A program made the position numbers and the translations under genes. Positions 60,413-64,000 of a stretch of 64,000 nucleotides of DNA are shown in pieces. This DNA is from Bacteroidota bacterium (GTDB lineage Bacteria > Bacteroidota > Bacteroidia > Chitinophagales > Chitinophagaceae). Below the pieces are notes generated by a model that saw nothing but the letters and a program-made list of their open reading frames with translations, was not told the origin of the DNA and searched no databases. Within the stretch, counting starts at the first letter, position 1. Every line of letters begins with the position of its first letter. The stretch is from positions 496,001 to 560,000 of the forward strand of contig JAFAFR010000043.1 of assembly GCA_023423405.1 (NCBI GenBank). Reading direction: 5' to 3'.

Positions 60413-60477
60413 TACCCCGCCATTTTTAAAAAAGCCGCTGAACTGATGCACAGAAAGCCCCTACAACATGGGGCGGA

Positions 60478-60513
60478 GCCAGGAACCAACTAAAGGGCCA
60501 GGAACCAACTAAA
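60478..60513 (+). repeat. 17-bp tandem direct repeat before the propeller-protein gene
   Basis: GCCAGGAACCAACTAAA occurs at 60478-60494 and again at 60497-60513 (period 19). The second copy ends 11 bp before the ATG at 60525. It may be a recent slippage duplication of the leader, or a repeated translation-control element. Confidence 0.7.
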
Positions 60514-60524
60514 AAGAAATTATT

Positions 60525-61643
60525 ATGACGATAGGAAAAGTTGCCATTATCACTGTGTCCGCGATAGCAGGGCTTATGCTCGCATACCTTTTGTTCTGGC
60601 CGGTGCCTGTTGACCCGGTTAAATGGGAAGCGCCCGCATTCAAAGGATACGCAGGCGTTCACGCTCCCAATGACAGGCTTCATAATACAAATGTAGCTTC
60701 CCTGGGTGAATTCCGGGAGCCCGAGCAAATAGTCGTTGGTCCGGATGGCAGGTTGTACACCGGCGTGCGGGGTGGAAAGGTGTTGCGCATGAACCAGGAT
60801 CTGTCGGGCATTGAAGTGTTCGCTGACACCCATGGACGCGTACTTGGATTTGCTTTCGATACCGCCGGAAACATGATCGCGGCAGACGCCATGCAGGGAC
60901 TTATTGCCATCAGCCCCACTGGCAGGATCACCCTCCTGTCCGATGAAGTAAATGGTTCAAAATACCTGTACCCCGATGCAGTGGCTATTGCTCCCAATGG
61001 AAAGATTTACCTGACCGATGCCAGCACCCGTTTTTCGGCCAAACAATGGGGATCCGATCTGGCCAATATGCTGGACATGACAGAGCAATCCGCAACAGGC
61101 CGTATCATCGAATTTGACCCGGTCACCCACCGTACCAGGATCCTGGCGCATGGATTAAGTTTTCCCAATGGCATGGTCGTGAGCAGCGATCAGCAATATT
61201 TGTTCGTGGCCGAAACAGCGCGCTATCGCATCTGGAAGATCTCACTTGCAGCCGATAGCCTGGATATCAATATCCCTTCAGACCAGGCAAGCCTTCTTCT
61301 TGAGAACCTCCCCGGCTTTCCCGATAACCTCACCCGTGGCCTGGATGGCCGGATCTGGGTGGGCTTTCCCGGCGCCCGGGACAATAACCTGGACAAGGCT
61401 TCTCCTTTTATGCGAAAACTACTATTAAGGCTGCCTGCTGTTTTTATGCCCGCGCCTGCCCGGCGTGGTCATGTGATGGCCTTTACAGAAGAAGGTAAAA
61501 TTGTGGCCGACCTGCAGGACACCACCGGCAAAATAGCGGAAACCACCGGCGCCAGCGAAACGAAGGACCGCATATACATACACCATATCGATGAGTTAGC
61601 GGGTATTCCGTGGATAGAAGCATCCAAACTCAAAACCCAATAG
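60525..61643 (+). CDS. SMP-30 / strictosidine-synthase-like propeller protein
   Basis: 372 residues. An N-terminal transmembrane anchor (VAIITVSAIAGLMLAYLLFW) is followed by a six-bladed propeller with EPEQIVVGPDGRLYTGVRGG, RVLGFAFDTAGNMIAAD, YPDAVAIAPNGKIYLTDAST and GLSFPNGMVVSSDQQYLFVAET, the signature of strictosidine-synthase-like proteins, and FPDNLTRGLDGRIWVGFPG. Bacterial members are probably lactonases or ester hydrolases. The anchor would hold the domain on the periplasmic side. A porin gene follows after 12 bp and is likely co-transcribed. Confidence 0.87.
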   Translation: MTIGKVAIITVSAIAGLMLAYLLFWPVPVDPVKWEAPAFKGYAGVHAPNDRLHNTNVASLGEFREPEQIVVGPDGRLYTGVRGGKVLRMNQDLSGIEVFADTHGRVLGFAFDTAGNMIAADAMQGLIAISPTGRITLLSDEVNGSKYLYPDAVAIAPNGKIYLTDASTRFSAKQWGSDLANMLDMTEQSATGRIIEFDPVTHRTRILAHGLSFPNGMVVSSDQQYLFVAETARYRIWKISLAADSLDINIPSDQASLLLENLPGFPDNLTRGLDGRIWVGFPGARDNNLDKASPFMRKLLLRLPAVFMPAPARRGHVMAFTEEGKIVADLQDTTGKIAETTGASETKDRIYIHHIDELAGIPWIEASKLKTQ

Positions 61644-61655
61644 CAGCTAAACTTC

Positions 61656-62960
61656 ATGGCTATGCGAAAATTGTTATTGCTATTGCTGATCCATTTTTTC
61701 CTGTTCACTACGGTATGGGCACAGCACGATTCAACAGGCAACCCACAGCCCGATACCGCAAGGCAAACCTTTGGCCGTTACACTGCCGATGAAGGCTTCA
61801 CTGTAGTACAAAACTCGCTGGGCGCGTTGAAACTGAAATTTTATGCTTACACCCGCTACCTCAATCAAAAAGGATTCGACCCCACGTATACAGATGCATT
61901 CGGGCAGGAAAAAGAAGTGAAGCAAAGGCAGGACATACAACTCTGCCAGGTGCAGCTAACCATGACCGGTTGGGTGTTTACGCCCAAATTCAGGTACCTG
62001 GGTTATGTGTGGAGTGCCAATACCAGCCAGGGAGAACTCACACAGGTGGTGCTTGCCGGCAATTTCAATTACGACTTCAACCGCCACATCACTCTGGGCA
62101 TCGGCATACAGGCCCTGCCGGGTGTGCGTACCACCGAAGGCAATTTTCCCTACTGGCTGCCGGTGGACAACCGCCTCATAGCAGACGAATTTTTCCGGCC
62201 TTCCTATACCTCCGGTATTTGGGCCAGGGGCGAAATCGTAAAGGGCCTTAACTATCATGCTATGCTGGGAAATAACCTCAACCAGTTTGGCATCGGGGCA
62301 GAACAATTGGACAATAAACTCAGAACGGTAGCTACCGCCCTGGTGTGGATGCCCACAACAAAGGAATTCGATAACGGAGCTTATGGCGACTTTAAGCACC
62401 ACCAGAAGCTGGCGACACGAATAGCTGCGCACTACACCAACAGCCTGGAAAACCGCACTGCCCAGCCAAAAGTAAATGCATTCGAGAATACGCAACTGCG
62501 CCTCTCAGACGGCAATGTCATCTTCGAGCCCGGCCTGTTCGGCGCCGGCATCGACATAGAAGATGCCCGCTACCAGATGATTTCCTTTGACGCAGGCCTG
62601 AAATACAAAGGTTTCAGCCTGGATGGCAGTTTTTACCAGCGCTGGCTGAACCGTTTCAGCGGCCCGGGCACGGCATCGCTCAAAACACTACGCGACAATG
62701 GTTTCATGGTCCAGGCTTCGGGCATGATCCTGCCAAAAATGTTACAGGCTTATACCGGAGGAGCAAAAATATTTGGGGAATACGGCAAGCCCTGGGAATG
62801 CCGCCTGGGGTTAAATTATTTTCCACGGAAAAACCAGGCGGCCTGGTTTAACGCGGAGTACATCTACCTCCGCAAAAGCCCCGTCGGCAATGCATCCCTG
62901 CCTTACGTGGTGGGCGCTAACGGCGGGGTATTCCTTGTTACTTTCTTTCTCTATTTATAA
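61656..62960 (+). CDS. outer-membrane porin-like beta-barrel protein
   Basis: 434 residues with a signal peptide (RKLLLLLLIHFFLFTTVWAQ). The body is a series of amphipathic strands with alternating aromatics, similar to phosphate/OprP-type porins: LGALKLKFYAYTRYLNQKG, QDIQLCQVQLTMTGWVF, SFDAGLKYKGFSLDGSFYQ, and a C-terminal strand ending in FFLYL. No plug domain or TonB box is seen, so passive diffusion is likely. It is between the propeller protein and another outer-membrane protein. Confidence 0.83.
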   Translation: MAMRKLLLLLLIHFFLFTTVWAQHDSTGNPQPDTARQTFGRYTADEGFTVVQNSLGALKLKFYAYTRYLNQKGFDPTYTDAFGQEKEVKQRQDIQLCQVQLTMTGWVFTPKFRYLGYVWSANTSQGELTQVVLAGNFNYDFNRHITLGIGIQALPGVRTTEGNFPYWLPVDNRLIADEFFRPSYTSGIWARGEIVKGLNYHAMLGNNLNQFGIGAEQLDNKLRTVATALVWMPTTKEFDNGAYGDFKHHQKLATRIAAHYTNSLENRTAQPKVNAFENTQLRLSDGNVIFEPGLFGAGIDIEDARYQMISFDAGLKYKGFSLDGSFYQRWLNRFSGPGTASLKTLRDNGFMVQASGMILPKMLQAYTGGAKIFGEYGKPWECRLGLNYFPRKNQAAWFNAEYIYLRKSPVGNASLPYVVGANGGVFLVTFFLYL

Positions 62961-62978
62961 CATCTAAATTTTTGATCC

Positions 62979-63749
62979 ATGAAAAAAAATATCGCCTTAC
63001 TACTGCTCCTTATGGTTCTGGCAGGTAATCTTTTCGCGCAGGAAAGTTCCGGGACAGAAAAGCAGGATATTGATCCCACAAAGCCCACCAACCTGTACAC
63101 ACAACTCATTACCTCCCTGGAATACCAGCATTTTAAAAACAAGCAACTTTTTGGGGTAAGGGGAAATATACAATATGCTTTCAATAAAGACAACCTGATG
63201 TTGTTTGAAGTACCGTTCCTCTATAACGATCAGACAGGTAAAGTAGGTTTGGGCGATGCCCGCTTCAGATACTTTACGGCAGTAAAGCGCAACATCTCAA
63301 AAAGCTTCATCGCCATTGCCCCGCTGGTGGATGTTACCCTGCCCCTGGGCTCCTATAAGAATGGTATCGGTACCAGCGTTTGGTCCTTTGCCGCAGGCTC
63401 CATTTTCGGATTTGTTGTCACGCCAAAATTTTCCGTCTTCCCGGGCATAACCTATGTGCATCTTACCAAACCATCGACCGATCTGATCCCGGACTCGCTT
63501 AAGGCCAGCAGCAATGGAATAGGGCTCCAGTTCAATGCAAGTATTATTCTGACCAAAAAGATATTCTTCTTTATAAACCCCACTCCTGCTTTTATGAATA
63601 CCAAAGGAAGCTGGCAAACAGTATGGACCGGGGAATTCATACCATCCATGATCATCACACCCAACAAGTTTAAGGTGCAGATGTACTATATGCCTAATTT
63701 CACCGTACACTCGCATATGGTACGGGCTGGATGCACTTTCTATTTCTAG
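62979..63749 (+). CDS. outer-membrane beta-barrel protein (MetA/phenol-pathway transporter-like)
   Basis: 256 residues with a signal peptide (KKNIALLLLLMVLAGNLFAQ). Repeated beta strands (YTQLITSLEYQHFKNKQLFG, LGDARFRYFTAVKRNIS, APLVDVTLPLGSYKNGIGTS, PGITYVHLTKPS) end in the canonical aromatic terminus CTFYF. The pattern LGDxRFRY and VTLPLG is common in barrel proteins annotated as MetA-pathway outer-membrane components. The substrate is unknown. It is the last complete gene of the plus-strand run. Confidence 0.8.
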   Translation: MKKNIALLLLLMVLAGNLFAQESSGTEKQDIDPTKPTNLYTQLITSLEYQHFKNKQLFGVRGNIQYAFNKDNLMLFEVPFLYNDQTGKVGLGDARFRYFTAVKRNISKSFIAIAPLVDVTLPLGSYKNGIGTSVWSFAAGSIFGFVVTPKFSVFPGITYVHLTKPSTDLIPDSLKASSNGIGLQFNASIILTKKIFFFINPTPAFMNTKGSWQTVWTGEFIPSMIITPNKFKVQMYYMPNFTVHSHMVRAGCTFYF

Positions 63750-63943
63750 CCAACAGGAACAAAATCAATAGTCCCGCCGCTGAACCGGCTTTTGCACGGG
63801 GTACCTGTTAATATCATTTTACTAATAGCTAAAATAGGTTTATAGAAACACCCGCATTCTTCCTAGTTTCACGGGCATTTAGCTGCCGGAATATAGCTGT
63901 ATAAACAGGCAGGTCTAAGGTTACCGGTTAAAATGATGGAAGT

Positions 63944-64000
63944 ATGAAAATGTACAAAATAGGCTGGCGTATTGCCATGGTTGTTTCGGCTTTTGTCCTG
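63944..64000 (+). CDS. N-terminal fragment of a membrane or exported protein (runs off the window)
   Basis: An open frame begins with ATG at 63944 and reaches the window end after 19 codons (MKMYKIGWRIAMVVSAFVL). The basic start and hydrophobic run suggest a signal peptide or first transmembrane helix. It lies 194 bp after the last barrel gene on the same strand; that gap contains no other gene that I can see. Function unreadable. Confidence 0.5.
   Translation, partial: MKMYKIGWRIAMVVSAFVL

Noticed and set aside
1..64000. tRNA, rRNA, CRISPR arrays, transposases, phage genes or known riboswitches
   Set aside because: I looked through the intergenic stretches and saw none of the required sequence patterns; short or divergent RNAs could still be missed by eye.

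Overview
The window looks like a chromosome segment of a member of the Bacteroidota, most likely a Chitinophagaceae-type soil or freshwater organism. I infer this from an ECF sigma factor paired with an inner-membrane-anchored beta-barrel protein, recurrent TAnnTTTG (-7) promoter motifs, a clade II (Sec/lipoprotein) NosZ, a GH97 glycosidase, a one-piece propeller-type sensor kinase and group III truncated haemoglobins. No rRNA, tRNA, CRISPR array, insertion sequence or prophage was seen; gene density is high and strand blocks are long.

Layout. 1-2032 (minus): ECF sigma factor, its membrane partner and the start of a third gene. 2141-9795: housekeeping genes (dnaG; a YdeI-like protein; an M48 lipoprotein protease; plsY; prmA; pnp; rpsO), with two clear intrinsic terminators around pnp. 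9908-13093: an oxidoreductase and two glycosyltransferases that overlap translationally. 13074-25641 (minus): a long assimilatory sulfate reduction operon, cysJ-cysI-hemA-cobA-cysE-cysK-cysH-cysD-[siroheme dehydrogenase/TSUP fusion]-cysN-ftsE, headed by a promoter with an inverted repeat and preceded by a four-cysteine Rrf2 regulator. The operon holds sulfate activation, APS and sulfite reduction, cysteine synthesis, and most of the enzymes special to siroheme. 26259-36019: mixed metabolism (galK, AraC regulator, flavin reductase, dienelactone hydrolase, a trans-sulfuration PLP enzyme, DUF488, GH97, a secreted HExxH protein), with an NsrR-like Rrf2 regulator plus truncated haemoglobin inserted.

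31633-51548 contains a dispersed nitric oxide / nitrous oxide system. A cytochrome c lipoprotein and clade II nosZ (plus) lie behind a Crp/Fnr-like palindrome and end at a terminator; a NosL fusion, nosD, nosF, nosY, a second truncated haemoglobin and a CopD-like protein follow. On the minus strand are ric-crp-[12-TM haem-copper-oxidase-like protein] and a six-gene operon encoding a cbb3-like (C-family) haem-copper catalytic subunit with an internally duplicated N-terminal extension, a dihaem cytochrome c, two small membrane proteins, a haemerythrin and a DUF4256 protein. The same 22-bp near-palindrome lies 13-15 bp upstream of a -7 element before three units: the Rrf2 gene, ric and the oxidase operon. 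I read this as an NO-responsive Rrf2 regulon and regard it as the most interesting system here.

51696-52903 is a thioredoxin-like / small protein / cysteine-rich MarR module with a palindrome directly against its promoter. 53042-57392 has a START-like protein and a NarL-type response regulator with a propeller sensor kinase. 57571-64000 carries two secreted amidohydrolases, a strictosidine-synthase-like propeller protein, two outer-membrane barrels and the start of one more gene.

No nitrate or nitrite reductase is present in the window, so the visible nitrogen-oxide chemistry is limited to NO handling and N2O reduction.
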